A stretch of DNA of 64,000 nt from Butyrivibrio sp. (GCA_017535785.1 JAFXTN010000020.1:1-64000); one strand, 5' to 3'; shown: positions 15,658 to 23,999, numbered from the stretch's first letter. Translations and numbers: made by a program. Notes: a model not told the origin generated them from the sequence alone.

Positions 15658-16554
15658 ATGGGATATATTGATGCTTTAACCGCGGCAAAAAAGTGGAAAG
15701 TATCTGAAAGAAGTGTTAGGAATTATTGCCAGACAGGAAGAGTTCCCGGTGCAGTGATAGATAAAGGAGTTTGGCTAATACCTGATGATGCCGAGAAACC
15801 TGAGCGGAAGACACGTAAAGGAAAAATCCCAACAGATATTTTGCCTCGCCTTAAAATGGAAAAAGAAGCAGGCATTCCTGGTGGCATATATCATAAGGTT
15901 CAGATAGAACTCACATATAACTCCAATCACATTGAAGGAAGCAGGCTTACCCACGATCAGACAAGATATATCTTCGAAACAAATACTATTGGAGTAGAGG
16001 ATGATACTGTTAACGTTGATGATATTGTGGAGACTGTTAATCACTTTAGATGCATAGATCTTGTTATAGAGCTGGCAGGATATGCACTTAGTGAAGCTTT
16101 TATAAAGCAGCTTCATATTGTACTTAAATCCGGAACATCAGACAGCCGTAAGAACTGGTTTGCTGTTGGGGATTATAAGAGGTTGGAGAATGAAGTAGGT
16201 GGAATGGCTACTGCTCATCCATCTGATGTTGCCAGCGAGATAAAGAAGCTACTAAAATCTTATAACAGCACCAAGGAAAAGACGCTGGAAGAGATAATAG
16301 ATTTTCATTGTAGGTTTGAGAGAATACATCCATTTCAGGATGGTAACGGACGTGTTGGCAGACTTATCATGTTCAAGGAATGTCTTAGAAATGGAATAAC
16401 CCCATTTATAATAGAAGATGATATTAAGGAGTTTTATTATAGAGGACTGAAGGAGTGGAACCACGAAAAAGGCTATCTTATTGACACGGTCTTAACTTGT
16501 CAGGACAGATTCAAGGCTTACATGGATTACTTTGGAATTAAGTACTACGATTAA
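15658..16554 (+). CDS. Fic family protein with N-terminal inhibitory motif
   Basis: The 298-residue product starts after GAAAGGGG at 15658. Residues 1-45 resemble an excisionase/MerR-like helix-turn-helix (ALTAAKKWKVSERSVRNYC). A Fic_N-like segment contains SNHIEG at 89-94, matching the (S/T)xxxE(G/N) inhibitory motif that blocks ATP in class II Fic proteins. The active loop HPFQDGNGRVGR starts at His224 and is complete. By family knowledge it transfers AMP or a related nucleotide moiety to a target protein's hydroxyl side chain and may reverse the reaction. No separate antitoxin gene is adjacent, as expected with the inhibitory motif inside the protein. Target unknown. Confidence 0.9.
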   Translation: MGYIDALTAAKKWKVSERSVRNYCQTGRVPGAVIDKGVWLIPDDAEKPERKTRKGKIPTDILPRLKMEKEAGIPGGIYHKVQIELTYNSNHIEGSRLTHDQTRYIFETNTIGVEDDTVNVDDIVETVNHFRCIDLVIELAGYALSEAFIKQLHIVLKSGTSDSRKNWFAVGDYKRLENEVGGMATAHPSDVASEIKKLLKSYNSTKEKTLEEIIDFHCRFERIHPFQDGNGRVGRLIMFKECLRNGITPFIIEDDIKEFYYRGLKEWNHEKGYLIDTVLTCQDRFKAYMDYFGIKYYD

Positions 16555-16770
16555 TTATAGGTGAATACATCTGAATGTACTAAGAAGATGTAGCCAATAC
16601 AGTAAATATCAGAAAAATATATTTACTTAGAATTTTTAACACCCATAATTTCTATGTTCCTCAATGGGGGATACAGTACTAGTCCGTATATGTACATGCA
16701 AACATAGATGATTACGCACACGGAAACCGTTGTGCTTTTAACTAAAGTATAAATACATTGGAGATTGTAA

Positions 16771-17541
16771 TTGAAGGAAGAGATCATTTGCCCCAATTGC
16801 GGGGCGCCAATAGAAAAAGATAGTGTAAAATGCCCCTACTGTGGATACATAAATGAAGAGGGAGCAGAGAAAAAGTTTCAGGAAGACATAAGCGAGATCA
16901 AGGAAGATATCGAAGAGAAGAAGAAAGAACCTTCAAAGGCATTGTTGAAAGGATTTGCCGGCGGAGGGAAGACCGTATTGATAACTGTTGTGATCTTGGT
17001 TATTCTTGCCATTATTTTCTTTGTGGAACTTCTTAGAGAAACAAAGGATAAGCCTAAGCTTTTTCCGACTGTCGAAGAACAGGAGTATGCATCGGCATAC
17101 GCTGAAGTTGCAGGTAAAGAGATAGCGGAAGCTTATGATAATAAAGACATAGCTCGAATGGCTGAGATATATGATAAAGCATATTCGGAAGATAGAGTTG
17201 ATCTTTATGGAATCCCTCATTATGATACAGCGCGTGCATCCAGCTTTTATATGAAACTACAGCAATGCATTTCGAAATTGGATAATAATGAGATGTCCGG
17301 CAAGGTGGCAGAGGAGTTAACATACTACTGCTTCTACTTCTATTTCATGGCATACGGTGACGACGGAGCAGAAATATTTGATCCTATAAGAGAAGCGGAA
17401 ATTATACCTATAATCACTGAGAGATTGGGATTTACTGTCGATGATATGGAAGGCTTTAGGGAAAAAGTCGTTGATCCTCCGCATGTAAACAGATACAGGG
17501 TATACAAAGTTACAAAGAAGTATTATAAAAACTACCACTGA
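16771..17541 (+). CDS. Zinc-ribbon single-pass membrane protein
   Basis: A TTG start at 16771 is used because GGAG lies just upstream and the N-terminal ribbon begins at once. Residues 7-24 form a four-Cys zinc ribbon (CPNC...CPYC). A charged coiled segment (33-55) and one membrane helix (about 68-87) follow. The roughly 165-residue outer domain is rich in Tyr, Glu and Asp and is not recognised. It begins a same-strand run of four genes of which two share the ribbon-helix-outer domain design. Function is unknown; a membrane sensor or envelope role is possible. Confidence 0.7.
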   Translation: MKEEIICPNCGAPIEKDSVKCPYCGYINEEGAEKKFQEDISEIKEDIEEKKKEPSKALLKGFAGGGKTVLITVVILVILAIIFFVELLRETKDKPKLFPTVEEQEYASAYAEVAGKEIAEAYDNKDIARMAEIYDKAYSEDRVDLYGIPHYDTARASSFYMKLQQCISKLDNNEMSGKVAEELTYYCFYFYFMAYGDDGAEIFDPIREAEIIPIITERLGFTVDDMEGFREKVVDPPHVNRYRVYKVTKKYYKNYH

Positions 17542-17560
17542 TAAGGAATGGGGCAATAAA

Positions 17561-18352
17561 ATGAAGTGTAAGTATTGTGGAAGCAATTTGGGGATCGAAG
17601 ATGAAGTTTGTCCATATTGCGGTAAATTAAATGAAGAGGCTGCAGGTCACCAAGCGGTGATGGAGACATACCGTGAAGAGTTTGAGAAGACCAAAACCGA
17701 AGTAAAAACGAAGTCGATATCAGCCGGAAGACTAGGCAGATTGATAGTTATCGGTTTGATGCTTGTTGTAATCTTATTTATGGGAATAAGCATCCGCAGA
17801 AACTCTGATGTGGAGTATCTCATTAAAAAAGAAGAAGAGCAGATTGCTAGAGAAGTCGAAAAAAACAGAGACAGTATAACCGCAAAGCTGCAGGAGATGG
17901 AAAAAAACAGAGAATATATCGCGCTTGACAAGTATAATCTAAGGTATCGATTACGATCAAAAGATTACTATGAAGATTACTTCAGAGTATTTACTGCGAC
18001 TATAGATTATACGGTCATCTGCGAAGATATAATGAACATACTTTCTGATTATGACGGATACCATGAAAAAACCAATAAGGATTGGTGCTACGATATTGCG
18101 ATCTATATCAGCCATTGGCGAAGCTATGTGGAAGGCGAGGCTTGGTTCGATTCGCCTGACTCTCCTATGTATTCGGGAGAGCATGGAGCCTTTATTTCCG
18201 ATGCAAAAAAGGATGCTCAGGATATTGTACAAGTGTATTTTAATCTGACAGATGAACAGGCATCTTCCATGTGGGATATGGAAGAGGAAGAACTCGGAAA
18301 AATGCTGTATGAGAACTGCAGGGAACTTTATCCTGAAGGGGGAAACGGATGA
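17561..18352 (+). CDS. Zinc-ribbon membrane protein, paralogue of the previous gene
   Basis: The product is 263 residues. An N-terminal four-Cys ribbon (C3, C6, C17, C20; CKYC...CPYC), a membrane helix (about 59-78), a charged coiled coil (about 84-115) and an outer domain of about 140 residues follow the same plan as the gene upstream. ATG at 17561 lies 20 bases after that gene. The end overlaps the next start by four bases (ATGA), so translation is coupled. I recognise no enzyme motif. Confidence 0.72.
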   Translation: MKCKYCGSNLGIEDEVCPYCGKLNEEAAGHQAVMETYREEFEKTKTEVKTKSISAGRLGRLIVIGLMLVVILFMGISIRRNSDVEYLIKKEEEQIAREVEKNRDSITAKLQEMEKNREYIALDKYNLRYRLRSKDYYEDYFRVFTATIDYTVICEDIMNILSDYDGYHEKTNKDWCYDIAIYISHWRSYVEGEAWFDSPDSPMYSGEHGAFISDAKKDAQDIVQVYFNLTDEQASSMWDMEEEELGKMLYENCRELYPEGGNG

Positions 18353-18783
18353 GTAAAGATACTAATAAAAAAGTTAAAAAGAAGAAAGATCCGGTGATCA
18401 TATTGCTGGATATAATAATAATCGTATTGATTTTTGCAATGATATATGTGGGAGCTAATGCGCTTCTTTATAGGGAGATAGCTGATCGAAAAACTTTTGC
18501 TCAGGATGCGGAATCCATGTCATTTGATATTCAGAATGGAAATTATGCCGGCCTCATTCAAGGCAAATATATGAACGAGTTTTACGGAGAAACTGAACCG
18601 ACCGGATACCATGCACTCGGAGATTATGTGGAAGCAGCATTCTTTTACAAGGTATATGATACTAAGGGATATACTGAAAAAGCGAATAAACAAAAAGCTA
18701 TCATGGATGAATCCCGCGTAAAGATGAAGGAACTTACAGTCTTTGCAGATAAAGCTGATAAGATGTTTATGATATCGGAGTAA
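18349..18783 (+). CDS. Single-pass membrane protein, unknown function
   Basis: The product is 144 residues with a Lys-rich cytoplasmic start (MSKDTNKKVKKKKD), one strong membrane helix (about 16-41) and an outer domain of about 100 residues rich in Tyr and Lys. It overlaps the zinc-ribbon gene by four bases. The outer part is similar in character to those of its neighbours but has no ribbon. No known family is recognised. Confidence 0.65.
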   Translation: MSKDTNKKVKKKKDPVIILLDIIIIVLIFAMIYVGANALLYREIADRKTFAQDAESMSFDIQNGNYAGLIQGKYMNEFYGETEPTGYHALGDYVEAAFFYKVYDTKGYTEKANKQKAIMDESRVKMKELTVFADKADKMFMISE

Positions 18784-18796
18784 GGAATGATTAATC

Positions 18797-19276
18797 ATGC
18801 AGAAAAAACAAAGAATAATCAGTAAGATTATTAGATCAGTAAGGATCATTGTGATCACTCTGATTTTTGTTATGGGGATCACAGCATGTACAAGTGAGAA
18901 AAAAGCAGATGAGAATGCAGTAACGAATCCGAGTAGTGATATGAAAGCTGTTGAGAAATTCTTTCCATCCTTGGAAGGTGCTGTAGAAACGCAGTGGGAG
19001 CAAATAACGTTGGGTGAAGGAAATGAAAGAACGCCCGGCCCTACAGATTATCAATATCAGGGATATATTATTCTATCTGAAGATTCAGCGCAAAAATATG
19101 AATCTGCCTATGAATGGAATCAAGCTGAACCTGATGTGGAATTTGAAAGCATAGAAGAACGAGAAGGAAATTGGAAATACTCAGGGGATTTTCGTAAGGA
19201 TATTATTCCCGAATACTATGGTGGATCAGTTTGGAAGGATGGAAATACTATTCTGTTTTCAATAACAACAACCTGA
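18797..19276 (+). CDS. Predicted lipoprotein, unknown function
   Basis: The 159-residue product has a basic start and hydrophobic core ending in the lipobox ITAC, with the lipidated Cys at 31. A short Ser/Asn spacer and a small, acidic, Trp- and Tyr-containing domain of about 110 residues follow. It probably sits on the outer face of the membrane. It ends the run of four envelope-associated genes that precedes the toxin-immunity region. It could be an immunity lipoprotein, but that is inference only. Confidence 0.65.
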   Translation: MQKKQRIISKIIRSVRIIVITLIFVMGITACTSEKKADENAVTNPSSDMKAVEKFFPSLEGAVETQWEQITLGEGNERTPGPTDYQYQGYIILSEDSAQKYESAYEWNQAEPDVEFESIEEREGNWKYSGDFRKDIIPEYYGGSVWKDGNTILFSITTT

Positions 19277-19303
19277 ATAATAGATCTTGGGGAGGTATTA
19301 AAA

Positions 19304-19402
19304 ATGAATATTTCTGAATTAGAGGAGATATTAAAGAAAGAAGATTTGCTTAAGATTTTTATGGCAGAAATTTTGCACTGAACGCGGCAACAGGGGAATA
19401 AT
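19304..19402 (+). pseudogene. Fused remnant: immunity-like start joined to tail of another gene
   Basis: A strong GGGGAGG site precedes ATG 19304, which opens a typical small-acidic-protein start (MNISELEEILKKEDLLKIF). From about 19352 the DNA matches the 3' end of the gene at 23132-23473 (TTTTTATGGCAGAAATTTTG) but in another frame, so the ORF stops after 25 codons at 19381. The match continues into the next gene's start. It records a deletion that joined two immunity-type genes. Confidence 0.7.
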
Positions 19403-19405
19403 AAA

Positions 19406-19927
19406 ATGAATATGATAGCAATTTACAAAGGTGTTGAATACAGCTATACCTGTAAATATCTAAAATTTGCTCAAGATTGGAGGTATTACAGAGCTGAACA
19501 TGCTGATTTCAGTCGAATAGTTACCAACGACGCAAGAAAAAGTAAGGAAGATTTTCTACCAGATAGCTTTGGGGAAATGGGAAAAAAAATAGCAGAAGAA
19601 GAGCTAACTGATATTTTTTATGTTAACTGCTTTATAAACTATGACACCGGATTGGCTAAAATTCCAACCGAGTGGCTAGTAAATAGGATTATAGATGGAA
19701 AAATCGAAATTGAATATGGATTAGGGTTGTTGCCGGGGTGGAATGGTGTTGATCAGTATGTGTGCAGTAAACTACTTGGTAAAGACGAAGTATCATCACC
19801 AAAGGTGAGGTTTATTTACACCAAGAAGAACGGAAACATGCTTAAAGAACCATATGTAGAAGAAAGAGCGGTTGATATAGAGGAAATGATCAGTATTTAT
19901 AATCATTATTTAAGGGATAATATTTAG
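19406..19927 (+). CDS. Immunity-like protein, copy A
   Basis: The 173-residue protein has no recognised motif but is paralogous to the product of 23478-23999. The first 66 residues agree only moderately, while from EELTDIFYVNC onward the two are almost identical, at DNA level as well. It is small, acidic and soluble, and sits among orphan toxin tails, which is the usual setting of immunity genes of polymorphic toxins. Start ATG at 19406. The cognate toxin is not adjacent. The immunity role is inferred from context. Confidence 0.65.
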   Translation: MNMIAIYKGVEYSYTCKYLKFAQDWRYYRAEHADFSRIVTNDARKSKEDFLPDSFGEMGKKIAEEELTDIFYVNCFINYDTGLAKIPTEWLVNRIIDGKIEIEYGLGLLPGWNGVDQYVCSKLLGKDEVSSPKVRFIYTKKNGNMLKEPYVEERAVDIEEMISIYNHYLRDNI

Positions 19928-19962
19928 TCGTAATTATGCGGCGGCATTTAGAGGATAGAGCA
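19680..19962 (+). repeat. Near-identical segment, copy 1 (pairs with 23752-24038)
   Basis: The second half of the immunity-like gene and about 35 bases beyond its stop match the segment around 23752-24038 with only scattered differences. The later copy has an extra three bases in GCGGCTGCTGC. The flanks are unrelated, giving a recombination boundary on both sides. Confidence 0.75.
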
Positions 19963-20214
19963 ATGAAAGTGGTTTTCTTGGATATAGATGGGGGCTTTCA
20001 ACTAGAGTATATAAATAGAGATGGAAACATATTGATATTAAATACGAGAAGCTCTCAGGCATTAACACAAGCAGGCATACCGCGAAGTCAGTGGTGTGCT
20101 ATAGATCGAACAGGTGATGAATTATTCGAATCTCTATTAGATGGCCAATTATCAAGAAATAAGCTTACTAGCGAAGGAATAGCTGTTGTAAGACAAAGCG
20201 GAGGAGGCAAATAA
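19963..20214 (+). CDS. Orphan toxin-tail-like fragment 1
   Basis: I choose ATG 19963 because GAGGA lies seven bases upstream; the frame is open nine codons further left. The 83-residue product (IDGGFQLEYINRDGN, NTRSSQALTQAGIPRSQW, ending SGGGK) reads like the last part of a modular secreted toxin without its delivery portion. Its stop overlaps the ATG of the next gene by one base (TAATG), the tight coupling usual for a toxin and its immunity gene. I cannot name the toxin family or its activity. Confidence 0.5.
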   Translation: MKVVFLDIDGGFQLEYINRDGNILILNTRSSQALTQAGIPRSQWCAIDRTGDELFESLLDGQLSRNKLTSEGIAVVRQSGGGK

Positions 20215-20582
20215 TGGATAATAAAATAGTTCATGTATTAAATGTATTTTCTTCATGTTTAGCATCTTCACCCAAAATAGAATTTGATGGTATGAATATG
20301 ATTATTGAGCTAAAAGGGTATGATGATAATGAAAAATATCATGAGTGCAGAATTAGGTTTGAATCAGTTATTGGCTATAAATATTCATTAGCACTATTTG
20401 AAATGATTAAAGGTTCATATGACACAATAATTGAAATAATGGATTCAGAGTGGAGAGATACTTTTGAAAAGAATAATAAAGAACAGTATGATTATTGGAA
20501 GCCCAAGCATTATGCTTTATATCTTGATGAAGTTGGATTATATCAGGTTTTAGCCAAAAAAGTTATCGTGGAGGAAACGTGA
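20214..20582 (+). CDS. Putative immunity protein for fragment 1
   Basis: The 122-residue acidic, soluble protein has no recognised domain. It starts inside the stop of the toxin-tail fragment and overlaps the GTG of the kptA-like gene by four bases (20579-20582), so three genes are translationally linked. Position and size fit a cognate immunity protein. The sequence is markedly A+T-rich compared with the housekeeping genes nearby, consistent with transfer. Confidence 0.5.
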   Translation: MDNKIVHVLNVFSSCLASSPKIEFDGMNMIIELKGYDDNEKYHECRIRFESVIGYKYSLALFEMIKGSYDTIIEIMDSEWRDTFEKNNKEQYDYWKPKHYALYLDEVGLYQVLAKKVIVEET

Positions 20583-21114
20583 ATTACGAGAAGTTGAGCA
20601 AAGAAGTTTCATATGCTTTACGACATGCACCATGGGAATATGAGCTTGAGATGGATAAGCAAGGGTGGGTAGATGTAGATCAATTATTAGAAGCTCTAAG
20701 AAGAGAAGAAGCATGGAAAGATGTTCAAAAAGAGGATTTTATTAATATGATAAAAGTATCAGAAAAGAAGCGGCATGAAATAGCTGATGACAAGATTAGA
20801 GCTTTTTATGGACATTCATTTCCTATGCATATAGAAAAAGAAAGGGTGATGCCCCCAAGATATTGTATCATGGGACAGCGAGGCGCTTCCTTCCGCAAAT
20901 AAAAAAATGTGGGTTATTGCCAATGAGTAGACAATATGTTCATCTTTCGGTTGACGCTGAAACCGCTATTCTAGTAGGGAGAAGACATGATGCTGAACCG
21001 GTAATTCTTCAAATTGATGCTGAGCAAGCATGGAATGAAGGGGTGCCATTTTATTATGGCAATGAAAAAGTGTGGTTGGCAGATAAAATACTTCCAAAAT
21101 ATATAAGAGAATAA
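20579..21114 (+). pseudogene. kptA: RNA 2'-phosphotransferase (KptA/Tpt1), frameshifted
   Basis: The first frame (GTG 20579, GGAGG upstream) gives the N-terminal lobe with LRHAPWEYELEMDKQGW and GHSFPMHIE. It then leaves the family sequence at 20852-20856, a run of five C. The other frame resumes exactly there with PKILYHGTARRFLPQI, VHLSVDAETA and PVILQIDAEQAW, the catalytic lobe. Six C instead of five would restore one continuous product of about 178 residues. KptA/Tpt1 removes a 2'-phosphate from RNA using NAD. The gap may be a true inactivating deletion, a slippage site or an assembly error. Confidence 0.85.
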
Positions 21115-21140
21115 TCGATTACAAAAGGTGTGAAATAATC

Positions 21141-21641
21141 ATGAAAAAGAGTGATTCAGAAATCAATATTTTTACAGATGGTCCAGGAATAGTTTTATAT
21201 TCGGATAAGGCTGTTAATTGCCCTGAGGGAGAAGATTATTTTTCCAAGGAATTTAATACGCCAACCAAAGTGGCAGAGCATTTAAAAAAAGGAGATATTA
21301 TAGGATTTAACACAGGTGGATCAGGACAGTTTGTCTTAAAAGTTAGAGAAGGGTATCCCTCAGAACAAACAATTTGCGACTTTCCGACTGCGATCAGATT
21401 AGCCATGAAAGTAAGTGGAGGAAAGGTAAATATTATTGATGTTTTATGGCTGTCAGAATGGAGCGACGAAGTGCCGGATGATCAAACTGTTGAAATGGAA
21501 GATGGCTTCTATTATGTCACTGTGCTCACAAAAAAACCAAGCTCGGGTATCTGGGGGGATAGTCAGGAAATACTATTATATTTTAAGCGGATTGATATGA
21601 TGCCTGAATTAACATGGAAAGGAATTCCTCATTTGTTTTAG
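21141..21641 (+). CDS. Hypothetical protein in toxin-immunity region
   Basis: The 166-residue soluble protein (FTDGPGIVLYSDKAVNCPEG, LKKGDIIGFNTGGSGQFVLKV) has no motif I recognise. It starts 26 bases after the kptA-like gene, with AAGGTGTG upstream. Size, acidity and setting fit an immunity protein, possibly for a lost toxin. Nothing shows that it pairs with KptA. Confidence 0.5.
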   Translation: MKKSDSEINIFTDGPGIVLYSDKAVNCPEGEDYFSKEFNTPTKVAEHLKKGDIIGFNTGGSGQFVLKVREGYPSEQTICDFPTAIRLAMKVSGGKVNIIDVLWLSEWSDEVPDDQTVEMEDGFYYVTVLTKKPSSGIWGDSQEILLYFKRIDMMPELTWKGIPHLF

Positions 21642-21692
21642 CGTCAAGTCTGACTTAGATAAGTCTTAATAAATACTGTTTTTGGAGGGAAA

Positions 21693-21821
21693 ATGTATCA
21701 ATATAAAAAGAATCATATTGAAATCAATGGTAACCCATATGAGTTTGAATTTGAAATCAGAACAGTGATTCAATACAAAGAAGGCAGAGAATACAAATCA
21801 ATGGTTTGTAGAGAATGTTGA
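21693..21821 (+). pseudogene. 5' fragment of the 23132-type immunity gene
   Basis: A GGAGGG site and ATG 21693 open a frame nearly identical for 30 residues to the gene at 23132 (MYQYKKN.IEINGN.YEFEFEIR). At about 21779 the match ends and the DNA switches to a toxin tail in another frame, so the ORF stops after 42 codons. It marks a recombination junction. Confidence 0.75.
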
Positions 21822-22539
21822 TCCTAATTATAAGCCTCCGTATAAGCCTGGAACACTAGTTGAAGAAATAGAACTTGCCGAAGATACAACATTTGTAAGA
21901 GTATACGACAATATGCCCGATGGTTCAGGAATGCGTGGCGGCTGGATAATGAGGGCTGAGGACATTGAAGGCTTGACACCTCTTCAGATTCAGGAGAAAT
22001 TTGCATTACCAAATACTCCTAAATATGTATGCGATGTTGAGCTTGAAGCAGGTACACATCTAAGAGTTGGTGAAGCTAATCCTTTAGAGGGCTGGGGCGC
22101 CGGAGGCGGAACCCAATATGACCTTATGGGGCAAAGGATAGGAAACTTTACTAATGAAAGAGCACTAGGGGATAATATATGGTGGAAAATTAATCCCACT
22201 GCAGAAAATATGATTAATACCGAGATTCCGGCAACTTTTCAAATCAAACTAGCTAACGATATTAATTACGTAAATCCTGTAACTGGGGAAAATGAGTTAT
22301 GGACGTGTGCAAATGGCACAGAGCATATGGGGGAATATGTAGGAAGATTTGGAGATGTAAGTTATAGTATTCCGCTTAGAAGTCAAGTGATGCTAGAAAG
22401 CTATGATGCAGCATTAAATTTGGCTATGGAAGAGCTTGTAAAATTGCCGCCGGGAAGATATTTTAAAACCTTTGGTGGATGGGAGTTAGGTATCAATACT
22501 GAAACAGGTGTGGTTTATCATGCACTACCTGTACACTAG
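21781..22539 (+). pseudogene. Orphan polymorphic-toxin tail 2 (no start or delivery domain)
   Basis: In this frame coding potential begins at the junction near 21781 (NQWFVENVDPNYKPPYKPG) and runs to a stop at 22539, about 252 codons. The first ATG (21913) is far inside the conserved part and has no ribosome site, so it is unlikely to be a real start. Motifs such as RGGWIMRAEDIEGLTP, LPNTPKYVCDV and GWGAGGGTQYDLMGQR look like the C-terminal domain of a secreted Rhs/LXG/CDI-type toxin. The family cannot be named with certainty. A candidate immunity gene follows nine bases later. It is probably a silent cassette that could be recombined onto a toxin gene. Confidence 0.65.
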
Positions 22540-22547
22540 GAGGGAAA

Positions 22548-23063
22548 ATGATTATAAATGATTCATTAAATACTATTGATTATGTCAGGAATATTGAAGA
22601 AATGGGAAAGGGTCTTGTACTCATAAAATTATTGAGGAAAGACAAGCGGGCAGGGTTAAAATACCATTTTTTTTACGAAAATGGAGTAAAGCCTCCGTTT
22701 GATTTGGCGATAGACCCACAAGACAATAAAGTTGATTATTTTAGTTTTTTTATTCAAGATGAAAAGGTTGGGGTTAAAAAATGCTCTTTCAGTTTCGAAT
22801 TTAGAGGTGCGGTTGAAATAACTGACGATAATTTTTCTTTTGACAATTCAAGAATTTCATCATCAAAAGAGTTTGATGTTTTTATCAACCAAGAAGATTT
22901 GTTTGTATTAGGGAAAAATGCTCGATTTGAGAATATAGTTGCTTATGAAATAGGTGACAATACATATATTCTTTTTTCTGAACAGGATTGTTTTGAGGGA
23001 ATTATGATAAAAAGCTTGACGGATTTAGAGCGGAATCAACTTGTTTCCGCAGATGTAATATAG
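22548..23063 (+). CDS. Putative immunity protein for toxin tail 2
   Basis: The 171-residue acidic, soluble protein starts eight bases after the toxin tail's stop, with AGGAGGG upstream. It contains no recognised motif (FFYENGVKPPFDLAIDPQDN, SFSFEFRGAVEIT). The tight tail-immunity spacing and A+T-rich sequence match polymorphic toxin cassettes. It could neutralise the matching toxin when delivered by a sibling cell; this is inference from layout. Confidence 0.6.
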   Translation: MIINDSLNTIDYVRNIEEMGKGLVLIKLLRKDKRAGLKYHFFYENGVKPPFDLAIDPQDNKVDYFSFFIQDEKVGVKKCSFSFEFRGAVEITDDNFSFDNSRISSSKEFDVFINQEDLFVLGKNARFENIVAYEIGDNTYILFSEQDCFEGIMIKSLTDLERNQLVSADVI

Positions 23064-23131
23064 AAATTCGTTAATAGTCGAAGTAAACGCAAGTAAAGAA
23101 ATGAAGAAAATAATCTTTATTGGAGAGCAAA

Positions 23132-23473
23132 ATGTATCAATATAAAAAGAATCGCATTGAAATCAATGGTAATGCATATGAATTTGAATTCGAAATCAGA
23201 TCAGTAGTTCAATACAAAGAAAATTATATTGTATTACTAACAATTCCGTATAGCAGCAAGGAGATCAATAATATCTATAGCCTGGACGCGGAGGCAAAAA
23301 TAAAATGGCGAGCAGAGGACTTGGCTTGCAAATTCCCTAAATTAAAGAATCTCTTGCCTTATGAAGATATGGGACTTAAAGATGATAAGATCTATGCTAC
23401 AGATTTTTATGGCAGAAATTTTGCGTTGAATGCGGAAACAGGAGAAATAGATGATTATAGCATTGTGAAATAA
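23132..23473 (+). CDS. Immunity-like protein, full-length member of a fragmented family
   Basis: The start at 23132 is chosen because GGAG lies nine bases upstream and a near-identical ATG context occurs in the fragment at 21693. The 113-residue protein (MYQYKKNRIEING, YKENYIVLLTIPY, KDDKIYATDFYGRNFALNAETG) is the only intact copy of a family that also survives as a 5' fragment at 21693 and a 3' fragment at about 19352. It is followed four bases later by copy A'. An immunity role is inferred from context. Confidence 0.62.
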   Translation: MYQYKKNRIEINGNAYEFEFEIRSVVQYKENYIVLLTIPYSSKEINNIYSLDAEAKIKWRAEDLACKFPKLKNLLPYEDMGLKDDKIYATDFYGRNFALNAETGEIDDYSIVK

Positions 23474-23477
23474 TAAA

Positions 23478-23999
23478 ATGAATATGATAGCTAAATATAG
23501 AGGAAAAGAATATTGTTATTCGTGCAAACTTCTTCAGTGGAAATCTGATTGGAACTATTATCAGGCTATTCATGCTGAATATAGCAAGATAAATACAAAT
23601 GATCCACAAAAAGTTTATGACGATTTTCATTTGAACGAGTTTGGAAGAATGGAAAAAGAAATAACCGAAGAAGAGCTAAGCGATATTTTTTATGTTAACT
23701 GCTTTATAAACTATGATACCGGACTAGCTAAAATCCCAACCGAGTGGCTAGTTAATAAATTTATAGATGGAAAAATCGAAATTGAATATGGATTAGGGTT
23801 GTTGCTGGGGTGGAATGGTGTTGATCAGTATGTGTGCAGAAAACTACTTGGTAAAGACGAAGTATCTTCACCAAAGGTGAGGTTTATTTACACCAAGAAG
23901 TACGGAAACATGCTTAAAGAACCATATGTAGAAGAAAGAGATGTTGACATAGAGGATATGATCAGTATTTATAATTATTATTTAAGGGATAATATTTAG
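23478..23999 (+). CDS. Immunity-like protein, copy A'
   Basis: The 173-residue paralogue of the 19406 gene. The C-terminal 107 residues are nearly identical between the two copies, while the N-terminal 66 differ at about half of positions. DNA identity continues past the stop into the non-coding TCGTAATTATGCGGC stretch and GAGGATAGAGC. This suggests a duplication followed by gene conversion or a cassette swap. It is tightly linked to the gene at 23132. Confidence 0.65.
   Translation: MNMIAKYRGKEYCYSCKLLQWKSDWNYYQAIHAEYSKINTNDPQKVYDDFHLNEFGRMEKEITEEELSDIFYVNCFINYDTGLAKIPTEWLVNKFIDGKIEIEYGLGLLLGWNGVDQYVCRKLLGKDEVSSPKVRFIYTKKYGNMLKEPYVEERDVDIEDMISIYNYYLRDNI

Noticed and set aside
20845-20870. 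Programmed frameshift as firm explanation of the kptA break
   Set aside because: A C run alone is not enough; no stimulatory structure or internal ribosome site is evident, so deletion or sequence error is at least as likely.
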